Assembly (NCBI RefSeq): GCF_009674685.1
Contig: NZ_WKJI01000001.1
Coordinates: forward strand, 806,001 to 870,000
DNA: 64,000 bases
From: Pedobacter puniceum
GTDB lineage: Bacteria > Bacteroidota > Bacteroidia > Sphingobacteriales > Sphingobacteriaceae
Direction: 5' to 3'
Position numbers and translations under genes: made by a program. Positions 35,243 through 44,169 of the stretch are shown one piece after another. Every line of letters begins with the position of its first letter. The stretch's first letter is position 1. A model generated the notes under the pieces. It was not told the DNA's origin and did not search any database. It saw only the letters and a list, made by a program, of their open reading frames with translations.

Positions 35243-35853
35243 GTTTTTTTATTCAAAAATAAAGAAAGATTTTGAAATGATTATTTCGTGTTTAGGCTGA
35301 GGTCTAATATCTACCTGCCGCAGGCAAGTATTTAATATAAATGATGATGAAATGACGTGTTTAGGTAATTCGATAGTCGAGCCTAAGCACAAACAACCGT
35401 TTACGCCCAATTCCACCTTGGCGGTTGCGGCATCTACAGGACTAGCCCTAGCAGAACCTTTAGAAGCAAGCGGCGCAGCGGAGAGTTTATTCAATTAGCT
35501 TATTGTTTTTTTAAAGGCTTTCATGTGTTCGCTTAGCTCGGGTTTGGGTACTTTTTGCGGAAACATGCGAAGCATTCATGAAGGCCAAAACATAAAACTA
35601 ATACTTTGAATAAAAGTAACTTGACATGGCCGGTCAAGAGGCCGGAAAGCCCTGTGTGAATGCCTGATTTTTAATGTTTATTAATAGCTTCAATGATAGC
35701 GGAGTTGAAGCCTTTTAATCCCTCGACTCCGCTCAGTATGACAAACTCTTCGTTAAGGATAATAATTCTGTTCGTACATTAAATTCCTATTTAATAAAGT
35801 AGTTATTCCTGTATAGTGATGATTTTTAATACATTCTTCTATCTATTAATTTA
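35243..35853. other. Intergenic repeat-rich region between bioF and the repressor gene
   Basis: About 600 bp without a convincing gene. It holds a palindromic dispersed-repeat type segment at about 35510-35605 (GGCTTTCATG on one side, CATTCATGAAGGCC on the other) and a conserved-looking Bacteroidota word near 35724-35745 (CTCGACTCCGCTCAGTATGA). A similar TTTTTAAAGG...CATG...TTCGC sequence recurs at the very end of the window. Confidence 0.6.
35254..35261 (-). promoter_or_regulatory. -7 box upstream of bioF
   Basis: Minus-strand TATTTTTG matches TAnnTTTG and lies 12 bases upstream of the bioF TTG. No clear TTG -33 mate is seen at 19-21 bases, and no BirA-type palindrome was recognised. Confidence 0.4.
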
Positions 35854-36636
35854 TTAGTTCGGTTTGTTTTTTTGCATTTCTACTAAAGACTTTTGCATTT
35901 GGGCCATCATGCTGGTTAGAGTCTCCATGGTAGGCTCTGGCATTGGCTGTGGTAATTCTGTAGAAATAAATGCTTTTGCCTTCCAAATTTCTAAAATATC
36001 TTCGGCCTCTATGGTATAAGGTTCGTAAACAGGGTTGTCTGATGATAATTTTAAGCCTTTATCTGGTCTGAATTTGCTGCTTAACCTTTTATAAACTACG
36101 CCTTCGTTTTTACTAATCACAATAGCAGTTTCGCCAACTTTAATATCGTTACTCCAATTTTCTACATATTCTGCAATAATGATAGAACCAGAAGGTAGCG
36201 GTAACATAGAATCTCCTTTAATTTCAAAAGCCCTGTAAGTGCCTTGTTTAAAAATAGGTAAAGAGAAACGGGGTAGGGTGCTTACATATTCAGGGTCGCT
36301 ATAACCATTAAGGTAACCTGCACTAGCCTTAACCTGTACCAATTCTATGTTTTCTTTATCATCTTGGTCTACCGTAATACTTAGTACACGAAGGTTAGAA
36401 GGGTCTCCTTTAGGTTTGGGTGCCCATTTATCATTTATCTTTTCATTGATGAAATCATCAATACTTAACTCAAAAAAGTCTGCGAATTTTTTTAGCAAAT
36501 CATATTTTGGTTCTGCCCGGTCTTCTTCGTAGGCGCCAATTAAAGATCTTTTAATTTCCATAACATCAGCAAATTGCTGTTGTGTTAGGCCTTTTTTCTT
36601 TCTGAGGTATTTTAAATTATCAGATATTTTTCCCAT
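35854..36636 (-). CDS. XRE/S24 self-cleaving repressor (LexA/CI-like)
   Basis: From ATG 36636 the product is 260 residues; a TTG start six codons earlier is less likely. Residues 1-65 form a Cro/CI helix-turn-helix (NLKYLRKKKGLTQQQFADVM, IKRSLIGAYEEDRAEPKYDL). Residues about 95-225 form an S24 domain with the cleavage site ASAGYLNGY (Ala106-Gly107), the nucleophile Ser143 in KGDSMLPLPSG and Lys183 in VVYKRLS, so the self-cleavage dyad is intact. A coiled tail (about 230-260) rich in Gln and Met ends the protein. This suggests stress-triggered derepression. Two palindromes overlap its promoter region, so it probably autoregulates. Confidence 0.9.
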   Translation of the reverse strand: MGKISDNLKYLRKKKGLTQQQFADVMEIKRSLIGAYEEDRAEPKYDLLKKFADFFELSIDDFINEKINDKWAPKPKGDPSNLRVLSITVDQDDKENIELVQVKASAGYLNGYSDPEYVSTLPRFSLPIFKQGTYRAFEIKGDSMLPLPSGSIIIAEYVENWSNDIKVGETAIVISKNEGVVYKRLSSKFRPDKGLKLSSDNPVYEPYTIEAEDILEIWKAKAFISTELPQPMPEPTMETLTSMMAQMQKSLVEMQKNKPN

Positions 36637-36645
36637 TTCTAAAAA

Positions 36646-36674
36646 TATTTGCAAATACTAAAATTATTAGTATT
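36646..36674. promoter_or_regulatory. Palindromic operators between the repressor and the 36721 gene
   Basis: A perfect 12-bp palindrome TATTTGCAAATA (36646-36657) partly overlaps an inverted repeat AATACTAA (36654-36661) / TTAGTATT (36667-36674) with a 5-bp spacer. Both lie 10-38 bp upstream of the repressor ATG and 46 bp before the divergent gene. They are the obvious binding sites for the S24 repressor, but this is inferred. Confidence 0.55.
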
Positions 36675-36720
36675 TTTATGCTCATAAAATTAGCAATAAA
36701 AAATTAATAGCCAAATAATA

Positions 36721-37089
36721 ATGTTAAAGAATTTAAATGCAGATCAAATGAAGAATATCGTTTTTATAGTTACAGACAGAAATAGAAATAATTTACATGT
36801 TGGTTTAAGTGCTGATTTAATAAAAACCATGAACTTCTACCGTAAAATGCCGAACCTATTTTTTGATGCCGGGCAACAGTTAACTCGCTTAGTTTATTTT
36901 GAAGAGTTAAGTTCTGAAGCTATGGCAGCAGAGCGTTTTAAAATGATTAACAAATTTACCAGGTTACAAAAAGAGAAGATGATAAGAAACGTTAATCCGG
37001 ATTGGATTGATTTAACTACCGGATTAGACTATGAGAAGATGTTAAAAACAGGCTTCCAAGTGAAACCTGTTTTTAGCTTTATGTCTTAA
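36721..37089 (+). CDS. Degenerate GIY-YIG-like nuclease-domain protein
   Basis: A 122-residue protein of the UPF0213/GIY-YIG type as found in Bacteroidota. The two signature triads are altered: GIY lies in IVFIVTDRNRN and YIG in NLHVGLSADLI. The later part LVYFEELSSEAMAAERFKM and NPDWIDLTTGLD keeps the metal-binding Glu position of the fold. Loss of the GIY and YIG tyrosines makes normal nuclease chemistry doubtful. It diverges from the LexA-like repressor with shared operators, so it may be in the same regulon. The first ATG is used; the Met ten codons later also suits. Confidence 0.7.
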   Translation: MLKNLNADQMKNIVFIVTDRNRNNLHVGLSADLIKTMNFYRKMPNLFFDAGQQLTRLVYFEELSSEAMAAERFKMINKFTRLQKEKMIRNVNPDWIDLTTGLDYEKMLKTGFQVKPVFSFMS

Positions 37090-37587
37090 TTATTGTTTGA
37101 TAAATTTAAGCGCTGCCGAATTGATGCAGTATCTTAAACCTGTAGGAGCGGGGCCATCATCAAAAACATGGCCTAGGTGTAAACCTGTTTTAGCTTCTAC
37201 AACTTCATCCCTAACCATGCCATGGCTGTTGTCTTTTACCCAAATAACAGCTTTATCATTAATGGGTTTGGTGAAACTTGGCCATCCGGTACCAGAGTCA
37301 AACTTGTCTTCAGAACTAAAAAGTGGTTCGCCTGTTGCGGCACTTACGTAAATCCCTTTTTCATGGTTATTGTAAAACTCATTCTTAAAAGGAGGCTCTG
37401 TCCCTTTGTTCACCATAATTTCATAAGCAACAGGAGATAATATTTTCTTCCACTCGCTTTCTGCTTTTTGAACAGGGAATACCAAAGCTTTTTGCTCATC
37501 TTTTTTAGAAGATGTATGATTATTTTGTCCGCAAGCAGCTAAACTGAACACTGCTAAACTAAATACGGTTGATATAAACTTTTTCAT
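37090..37587 (-). CDS. msrB: Peptide-methionine (R)-S-oxide reductase, lipoprotein
   Basis: A 165-residue MsrB. The lipoprotein signal ends LAAC with Cys19 as the lipidation site, so it acts in the periplasm. The catalytic motif GLRYCINSAALKF with its Cys and the HLGHVFDDGPAPTGLRYC surround are intact, as is GTGWPSFTKPIN. The structural zinc cysteines seen in many MsrBs (CxxC) are replaced (VSAATGEPLFSS). It repairs oxidised methionine in envelope proteins. It converges on the 36721 gene with adjacent stops. Confidence 0.94.
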   Translation of the reverse strand: MKKFISTVFSLAVFSLAACGQNNHTSSKKDEQKALVFPVQKAESEWKKILSPVAYEIMVNKGTEPPFKNEFYNNHEKGIYVSAATGEPLFSSEDKFDSGTGWPSFTKPINDKAVIWVKDNSHGMVRDEVVEAKTGLHLGHVFDDGPAPTGLRYCINSAALKFIKQ

Positions 37588-37625
37588 ACTATTATATACG
37601 TTTATAAGGCTATATCAGTTTTATA

Positions 37626-40600
37626 TTACCATCCTGGTGCAAAAGCTAAACCAAATACAGGTTTCTGAATATCCACACGGTTAAACGGAATTGCCAGATA
37701 TGGTTCTAATACAAAATATCCAAATACGTTAACCCTGGCAGATATACCTGCACTTAAAGCTGGTACTCTTACATTATCTTCGTAAATAGGTGTATTTGTT
37801 GTTGCATCTGTTCCTATTCTACGTGGAGCTTTTCTGTCCCATGCAATCCTATCACCTTCATTCCAAGAAACGCCGGCATCAAAAAATAAGTTTAAATCAG
37901 AGAATAAGAATTTAGATGGGAAAGCAGCTAATTTCTCTGGCCCGGTGAAAGGTAACCTCACCTCAAAGTTAGAGATTAACATTCTGTTACCAATTAATTG
38001 GTTAATGTTAAAGCCGTTTTGTTCTCCGGTTAAGTTTCTACCATTGTAAAAGCTATTAGCTTCATAACCTCTTATCAAGAAAGGCATCCCTATAAATAAA
38101 GGGAACAATTGGTTGTTTACGTTTCCTATACGACCGTAACCATAAATCCTACCTGCAAAAGTTACTGGTTTTACCCTCACATATTTTCTTAAATCAGCAA
38201 TTGGAGCGGTATATTGGAAAGTACCAAAGTTTTGTTCTATTCCTATTCTGTACCTATAACCGCCTAAAGGAGCTGCTACACCCGAGTAAGAATTATCACC
38301 TACTAAAGCTGTATTTAGCTGGAAAACTGTGAAAGATCTTAGATTGAAACCTTGGTCTTGTAAAAATTCTTCTCTTGATACTTTTCTTCTATCTTGAAAA
38401 AGAGGGAAGCCTGTATTAGGATCGTAATAAGTACTATATCTATCAACGCGATACGAGTAATATGAGGCACCTGCACCCAACTCAAAACGGGTTGTTTTAG
38501 AGAATGGATAAGAGGTAAAGCCTTGTACAGATTCTTCAAATGTTCTGATAATGTCTATATATTCCTCAACAGTTGGCGTAGTTCCTCCATTTTCAAGAGG
38601 TAAATCGGTAGCTTTTATACCAAATAAGCCCGATTGAAAAGGTAAATGAGATACAGAAGCCCCCCAGTTCCATCTACTTTCTTGGTTGATATAGGCAAAC
38701 TGTGCACCAAAATCATAAATTTCACCATTTACAGCTGCAGCAGCAAAGATTTGGTTTCTGCTTAAAATATCGCTAAAAATAGCCTGTACTCCAGATTGCA
38801 TACCAGTTCCAAATCTGCTGGTAGCCACACCAACACCATTACTAGCAATATAATCTAGTTGAAATTGAGATTTAAAAGGAATAGCTTTAACAGAGTCTAC
38901 AGGTGTATCATCATATGCAAGGAAATTATCTAAGTTTTTATTGATGATATTTACACCAACAGAACTTGGTGGAGGCAAAGTAGCTGCTGTAAAATCTACG
39001 GCGTTGCTGTTTACTAAAGTGCCTTTAAATTCATTAACATGTGCATTGTAAAGCGTATAACGTTGAGAACGATAATAGGAGTAAACTATTTCGTTATTTT
39101 TTGAGATGCTTAAAGCTGGCGAACTTTCTGTAATACCACTTATACCCGTGAAATAATCTGTTAATTGCTCTACAGTTTGCTTGGAGATATTGTAACGATA
39201 CATGTTCCTAAAGCCATCTCTGTTAGATAAGAAATAGATATTTCTATCATTAGCATCAAAAACAGGATTTAAATTATTAGCTTTTGGAAAAACATCGATA
39301 TTGGTAATTTTCTTAGTGGCAACATCCAATACGGCTAAGCTCATGCTGATGAAAGCGCTTAAATCTTTTCCTAAATTTAATCTATCTGTAGAGAAAACAA
39401 TTTTTTTACCATCTGATGAGTAGCTAGGCTGATAATCTGTAAACTTATCATTAGTAAGCTGTGTTAACTCTTTAGTTTCTAGGTTGTAAGAGAAAATATC
39501 GCTTTGTCCATCTTTAAGACCAGAAAAAGCTATTTCTTTACCTGTTGGAGACCAATTTAAATTGCCAAACTGTTCTACCTTACCCATTGATTTTTGTAGA
39601 ACTGTTTTTCCGTTATCAATATCTATGATGATAAGCTTGTTTCTGCCTTCAGAAAACGCACTTAAAGCAAATTGTTTGCTGTCTGGAGACCATGAACCGG
39701 CAGATTCTATATAGTTAAACTCATCTATATGACTGTTTTTTATTTTGGATGTTAATTTCCGGATGATTTTTCCGGTTTTTGCATCAGCAAGAAATAAATC
39801 AATTGAAAAAAGCTCTCTTTCTGAAAGAAAAACAACGTATTTACCATCTGGGCTGATAGCAGGGGCTAAGTTCATTTCTCCACCGTTTTCATTATCTATC
39901 AGTTTGTTGCCAATAGGTTTTTGTGTTGTGTCTTTTAAATAGGGAGTATAAGCATTCTCTAAAGAGCTTTTCCAAAGGCTAGAGAGTGTTTTTTCATCGT
40001 AACCAAAAGTTCTTCTGATAGCCATCTCATAACCAAACTTTGCAGTAGATTTAAAGAAAGGCATAATAATGGTATCACCATAGGTAGAACCTATAAAAGC
40101 CCAGAAAGCTTGTCCGTAACGATAAGGAAAATACTTGCTGTTGGTGGTTAAATCTCTTAGCGTTGGAATATCTTTATTCAGCACAGCATCACGCATCCAC
40201 ATGGCTGTATTAGCATCTACTTTACCTAAAGAAAGGTATTCTGCCATTCCTTCAACCATCCATAAGGGTAAATTTCCGATATTTTCTAGTTGCGTAGAAT
40301 CTCCTTCTATTAAAGAGTGATACTGGAAAGCATGAACCAACTCGTGGCCAAGGACGTGTCTGGTTTGGAAATTACTTTCTTGAATAGGCATAAAAACCCT
40401 GTTTTTTAAACCTTCGGTAACACCACCTGTTCCTACACCAATTTCAGAATTGATGATAGTTGTTTGTTGAAATTCTGGCGAGTTTCCATAAAGGATAATA
40501 GGGTTGGGGCGTTTAAAAGTATCTCTAAAAATTTGTTGATGTAAAGCATACCAAGCTTCACTTTCTTTTGCAAAATTCTTGATTAAGCTATCATTTTCTG

Positions 40601-40778
40601 TGTAATAGTAGAGGTGAAAATGTGGTGTCTCATAAACCTTAAACTTAAGATTTTTATATCTTACTTTGTTTTGCCCGAAATACTGTGCCTGTGTATTTCC
40701 AGCAAATAATAAGAATAGGAAGCTAAAAAATAAGGTAGTGTAAGTTTTAGCTTTATTAAATTTTAAATTCTTTACCAT
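37626..40778 (-). CDS. Three-part envelope protein: metallopeptidase-like, TolB-like propeller, outer-membrane barrel
   Basis: A 1050-residue secreted protein (signal about 8-32). Residues about 45-290 resemble a gluzincin (peptidase MA-like) domain: HVLGHELVHAFQYHSLIEGD gives HExxH at 145-149, and WMVEGMAEYLSLG supplies the Glu. Residues about 300-600 contain PD40/WD40-like repeats (AISPDGKYVVFLSERE, YSSDGKKIVFSTDRLNLG, NDRNIYFLSNRDG), a TolB-type beta-propeller. From about 650 to the end is a BamA-like barrel (EVRLPFTGPEKLAAFPSKFL, FDAGVSWNEGD, ending FGLAFAPGW). The combination is found in Bacteroidota; the role is unknown. If active, the peptidase would face the periplasm or outside. Confidence 0.85.
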   Translation of the reverse strand: MVKNLKFNKAKTYTTLFFSFLFLLFAGNTQAQYFGQNKVRYKNLKFKVYETPHFHLYYYTENDSLIKNFAKESEAWYALHQQIFRDTFKRPNPIILYGNSPEFQQTTIINSEIGVGTGGVTEGLKNRVFMPIQESNFQTRHVLGHELVHAFQYHSLIEGDSTQLENIGNLPLWMVEGMAEYLSLGKVDANTAMWMRDAVLNKDIPTLRDLTTNSKYFPYRYGQAFWAFIGSTYGDTIIMPFFKSTAKFGYEMAIRRTFGYDEKTLSSLWKSSLENAYTPYLKDTTQKPIGNKLIDNENGGEMNLAPAISPDGKYVVFLSERELFSIDLFLADAKTGKIIRKLTSKIKNSHIDEFNYIESAGSWSPDSKQFALSAFSEGRNKLIIIDIDNGKTVLQKSMGKVEQFGNLNWSPTGKEIAFSGLKDGQSDIFSYNLETKELTQLTNDKFTDYQPSYSSDGKKIVFSTDRLNLGKDLSAFISMSLAVLDVATKKITNIDVFPKANNLNPVFDANDRNIYFLSNRDGFRNMYRYNISKQTVEQLTDYFTGISGITESSPALSISKNNEIVYSYYRSQRYTLYNAHVNEFKGTLVNSNAVDFTAATLPPPSSVGVNIINKNLDNFLAYDDTPVDSVKAIPFKSQFQLDYIASNGVGVATSRFGTGMQSGVQAIFSDILSRNQIFAAAAVNGEIYDFGAQFAYINQESRWNWGASVSHLPFQSGLFGIKATDLPLENGGTTPTVEEYIDIIRTFEESVQGFTSYPFSKTTRFELGAGASYYSYRVDRYSTYYDPNTGFPLFQDRRKVSREEFLQDQGFNLRSFTVFQLNTALVGDNSYSGVAAPLGGYRYRIGIEQNFGTFQYTAPIADLRKYVRVKPVTFAGRIYGYGRIGNVNNQLFPLFIGMPFLIRGYEANSFYNGRNLTGEQNGFNINQLIGNRMLISNFEVRLPFTGPEKLAAFPSKFLFSDLNLFFDAGVSWNEGDRIAWDRKAPRRIGTDATTNTPIYEDNVRVPALSAGISARVNVFGYFVLEPYLAIPFNRVDIQKPVFGLAFAPGW

Positions 40779-40817
40779 GGTTTTGAGCTATAAATCTTAA
40801 TCATTTGTATGGATGAT

Positions 40818-43277
40818 TTACTCTTGTTCTTCTTTTCTTTTTTCTCTCTGCAATTTTCTTTCTTCCTTTTTACTTAAAGGTGCTTCTGCTTCTTGCTTTT
40901 GAGTAGTAACACCTTGTTTAACATCAGGAGCTTTATTCTGGTTTTTATTTTCGGTTTTTATTTCTGTTTCAGGATTTACTTCCTGGTTCTGCTGTGCATC
41001 AGGATTTTCAATTTCCATTAACATCAAAGAATCTACCGCTAAGCTATCTGTGCTATTGGTATCTACTACAATTCTCGGACTAGGGCATATATAAGTACGA
41101 GTAATTTCTACATCTGGTTTAGGGAAAGGCCCTGGCGTAATGCCTGTTTTAGGGTCTCGGTATACTTTTTCCATAAATTTACCAAAAATAGGCAAGGCCG
41201 TTCTGGAGCCTTCGCCTGTTTGTGCGTCTTTAAAGTGTATACTTCTGTCATCAGCACCAACCCAAACACCTGTTACTAAATCTTTGGTGATACCCATGTA
41301 CCAACCATCAACATAATCTGATGATGTACCTGTTTTACCACCAATTTGGTTGTTTTTCTTCCATAAATCCCATTCCCATAAAGCTTGAGAAGTACCTCCA
41401 GGTTCTTCCATACCGCCTCTAAACATGTATAACATTAACCATGCTATTTCTTCGCTTAGCACCTGTGTATGCTTAGCTTTAAATTCTTCTATAAGGTTAC
41501 CATCCAAATCTGTAATTCTTTCTACCAAAATAGGGTCTACTCTTTTACCTTTATTTAAGAAAGTACCATAAGCCCTAACCATTTCATAAACACTAACATC
41601 ATTAGAACCTAAGCTTACAGAAGGTACGGATTGTAGTTTACTTTCGATACCGCATTCATGCGCTAATTCTACTACTTTATCCCAACCTACTTGTTCTGTA
41701 ATTTGTGCGGTGATAGAGTTTACAGATTTTCCCATGGCCCAGCGTAAAGACATTTCGCGGTAAGAGAAGTTCCAATCGGCATTTTTGGGTTCCCAAACTT
41801 CTGTTTTAGAACCTAGCTTATATTCTATTTTAACAGGTTTATCGGTAAACTTATCGCAAGGGTTTAAACCACTTTCTAAAGCCGCTAGATAAGCAAAAGG
41901 CTTAAAGGTAGAGCCCGCCTGACGCTTAGATTGCTTTACATGGTCGTATTTGAAGTAGTTATAATTATCGCCACCAACCCACACTTTTATTTTACCAGAG
42001 AATGGGTCTAAAGTCATCATACCTGTATTTAACATTTTGGCATAATAGGTTAAAGAGTCTATGGTAGAAAACTCCACTTCTTTATCGCCATCCCAAGTAA
42101 ATACGGTCATTTTCTTAGGTTTGTTTAAGTAATAATCAATAGAATCTCTATTGTTTTTAAGGCGCTTTTTAAAATCGGCATACCAAGGCAGTTTTTCTAA
42201 ATTATTTTCTATAAAATTAGGGATAACATTACCTTCAGAATCTCGCCATGGCTCTTCATCTCCCCAAACGTTATTAAATCTTCTTTGCAAGATTTTCATG
42301 TGGTCTTGTACCGCTTCTTCGGCATATTTTTGCAGCCTAGAATCAATAGTGGTATAGATTTTTAGGCCATCTTCATATAAATCATAGCCGTTTTCATCAC
42401 ACCATTCTTGTAGCCATTTAGCAACCGCTGTTCTTAAGTAAGAGTCGCCATCGTTTTTTCCAGTATCTTTACCTAAATTAAGTTTTAAAGGTTTTTTTAC
42501 TGTTTTTTGATAGGTAGCATCGTCTATATACTCGTACTTAAGCATTTGTGCCAAAACAATGTTTCTTCTGTCTAATGCTTTTTCTGGGTTTTTAATAGGG
42601 TTGTAGGTTGATGTTGCTTTAAGCATCCCTACCAATAGGGCTGATTCTTCTAACTTAACCTTATCTACAGCTTTGTTAAAATAATGCTTTGCTGCGGTGT
42701 TGATACCATAAGAATTATTACCAAAAGGTACGGTATTAAGGTACATCGTGATGATATCTTCCTTAGAATAATTGGCTTCTAATTTATAGGCAGTTAGCCA
42801 TTCTTTAAATTTAGAAACTAAGGTTCTTACTACTGGTATATGTTTAATTAAACCTTGTGATTTATTATTTCTGGTTCGATATAAGTTTTTTGCTAATTGC
42901 TGTGTGATTGTACTTCCACCACGTTTATCTCCGGTAACGGTAGAGATAATTCCTGAACCTATAGAAAGGAAATCAACCCCAGAGTGTTTGTAAAACCTGG
43001 CATCTTCGGTAGCAATTAAGGCATTTACAATGGTACTATCAATCTGATTGAAATTAACTGGCGTACGGTTTTCTTTATAGTATTTACCAATGAGTTTACC
43101 GTCTGAATAATAAACTTCTGATGAAAGGCTTAGCGATGGAAATTTAATGTCTTTTTTTACTGGCGAGTAACCAAAAAGCCACAAAAAATTAAGTTCTACC
43201 GCACAAATGAAAATAATAAATAAGTAAATAACAATACTGAAGTATCTGAGGGGCTTATTGGGTATTTCTTTAAACAT
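40818..43277 (-). CDS. Class A penicillin-binding protein (PBP1A-type)
   Basis: An 819-residue inner-membrane protein: one N-terminal span, a GT51 transglycosylase domain (ALIATEDARFYKHSGVD, GGSTITQQLAKNLYRT), an insert, and a transpeptidase domain with SxxK in RQAGSTFKPFAYLAAL, SxN in GKSVNSITAQI and KTGTSSDYVDGW. The last about 90 residues are disordered and charged (Glu, Gln and Lys runs). It polymerises and cross-links peptidoglycan. Both active sites look complete. A single-gene unit. Confidence 0.95.
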   Translation of the reverse strand: MFKEIPNKPLRYFSIVIYLFIIFICAVELNFLWLFGYSPVKKDIKFPSLSLSSEVYYSDGKLIGKYYKENRTPVNFNQIDSTIVNALIATEDARFYKHSGVDFLSIGSGIISTVTGDKRGGSTITQQLAKNLYRTRNNKSQGLIKHIPVVRTLVSKFKEWLTAYKLEANYSKEDIITMYLNTVPFGNNSYGINTAAKHYFNKAVDKVKLEESALLVGMLKATSTYNPIKNPEKALDRRNIVLAQMLKYEYIDDATYQKTVKKPLKLNLGKDTGKNDGDSYLRTAVAKWLQEWCDENGYDLYEDGLKIYTTIDSRLQKYAEEAVQDHMKILQRRFNNVWGDEEPWRDSEGNVIPNFIENNLEKLPWYADFKKRLKNNRDSIDYYLNKPKKMTVFTWDGDKEVEFSTIDSLTYYAKMLNTGMMTLDPFSGKIKVWVGGDNYNYFKYDHVKQSKRQAGSTFKPFAYLAALESGLNPCDKFTDKPVKIEYKLGSKTEVWEPKNADWNFSYREMSLRWAMGKSVNSITAQITEQVGWDKVVELAHECGIESKLQSVPSVSLGSNDVSVYEMVRAYGTFLNKGKRVDPILVERITDLDGNLIEEFKAKHTQVLSEEIAWLMLYMFRGGMEEPGGTSQALWEWDLWKKNNQIGGKTGTSSDYVDGWYMGITKDLVTGVWVGADDRSIHFKDAQTGEGSRTALPIFGKFMEKVYRDPKTGITPGPFPKPDVEITRTYICPSPRIVVDTNSTDSLAVDSLMLMEIENPDAQQNQEVNPETEIKTENKNQNKAPDVKQGVTTQKQEAEAPLSKKEERKLQREKRKEEQE

Positions 43278-43389
43278 ATATAAAGATGAAAAAAAGATGC
43301 TTTGATTTATAAATAGCTACAAAAATAATTAGCCAGCGAACTAAAACGCTAAATTATGGCTAAAATTTCAGTTTGCTAAATTTTAAATG

Positions 43390-44166
43390 TTAAATCAAGT
43401 TAAAATCATCAGCATCTTTTAAGAAAGGCATCTCTGTTCTTACCCTTTCTACTTCGGCTTTATTAATGGTAAAGGTATAAAGGTCTTCTTCGTCTCTTTT
43501 ATAATAGATAACATCACCAGCCGGGCTTAAACAAGTGGTGTCTCCGCTATAATATATTTGTTTACCATCATAACCTACACGATTTAAAGCGATGATAAAT
43601 GATTGATTTTCAACTGCTCTGGCAGGGATAAGCATACGCCAGTGATGTGCTCTTTTCTCGGGCCAATTGGCTACTACCAAAAGTAAATCATACTGTTGTT
43701 GATGGTTTCTTAGCCATACCGGGAAACGTAAATCATAACAAATGGCTAATCTTATTTTCCAACCTTTAAGCTCTACAACAACTTGTTTATTGCCTGCAGT
43801 ATAAGTTTTATCTTCTTCTCCTAAGCCAAATAAGTGCTTTTTATCATAGGTTTCATAGCTTGCATCCGGACGCATCCAAACCATACGGTTATAGAAATTG
43901 CCATTTTCTTCTATGATAAGGCTTCCGGTAACCACAGCATTGAATTTTCTAGCCGTGTCTCGCATCCAGTTAACGGTTTTACCATCCATTTTTTCTGCGT
44001 TATCAACAGCATTCATGGTAAAACCTGTATTAAACATTTCTGGTAACACAATTAAATCTGTACGCTCTCTAATATCAGATAGCTTCAAACTTATATTTTG
44101 GAGATTCTTGGCAGAATTTTCCCAAAACAGATAGGCTTGTAAGAGCGTAACTTTTAATTGTTCCAT
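43390..44166 (-). CDS. Omega-amidase-type carbon-nitrogen hydrolase (YafV-like)
   Basis: A 258-residue nitrilase-superfamily protein. The Glu-Lys-Cys triad is in place: VLPEMFNTGFTM (Glu), YDKKHLFGLGEE (Lys) and RLAICYDLRFPVWLRN (Cys). It resembles YafV/Nit2, which removes the amide from 2-oxoglutaramate and 2-oxosuccinamate. It lies 3 bp downstream of an aminotransferase of the KAT/YbdL type, so the two probably form the glutamine-transaminase/omega-amidase pathway. Cytoplasmic; no signal. Confidence 0.9.
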   Translation of the reverse strand: MEQLKVTLLQAYLFWENSAKNLQNISLKLSDIRERTDLIVLPEMFNTGFTMNAVDNAEKMDGKTVNWMRDTARKFNAVVTGSLIIEENGNFYNRMVWMRPDASYETYDKKHLFGLGEEDKTYTAGNKQVVVELKGWKIRLAICYDLRFPVWLRNHQQQYDLLLVVANWPEKRAHHWRMLIPARAVENQSFIIALNRVGYDGKQIYYSGDTTCLSPAGDVIYYKRDEEDLYTFTINKAEVERVRTEMPFLKDADDFNLI

Positions 44167-44169
44167 CTT

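Noticed and set aside
35249-35494. Minus-strand open frame upstream of bioF
   Set aside because: It lies in repeat-like intergenic DNA and overlaps the bioF promoter region; no family resemblance.
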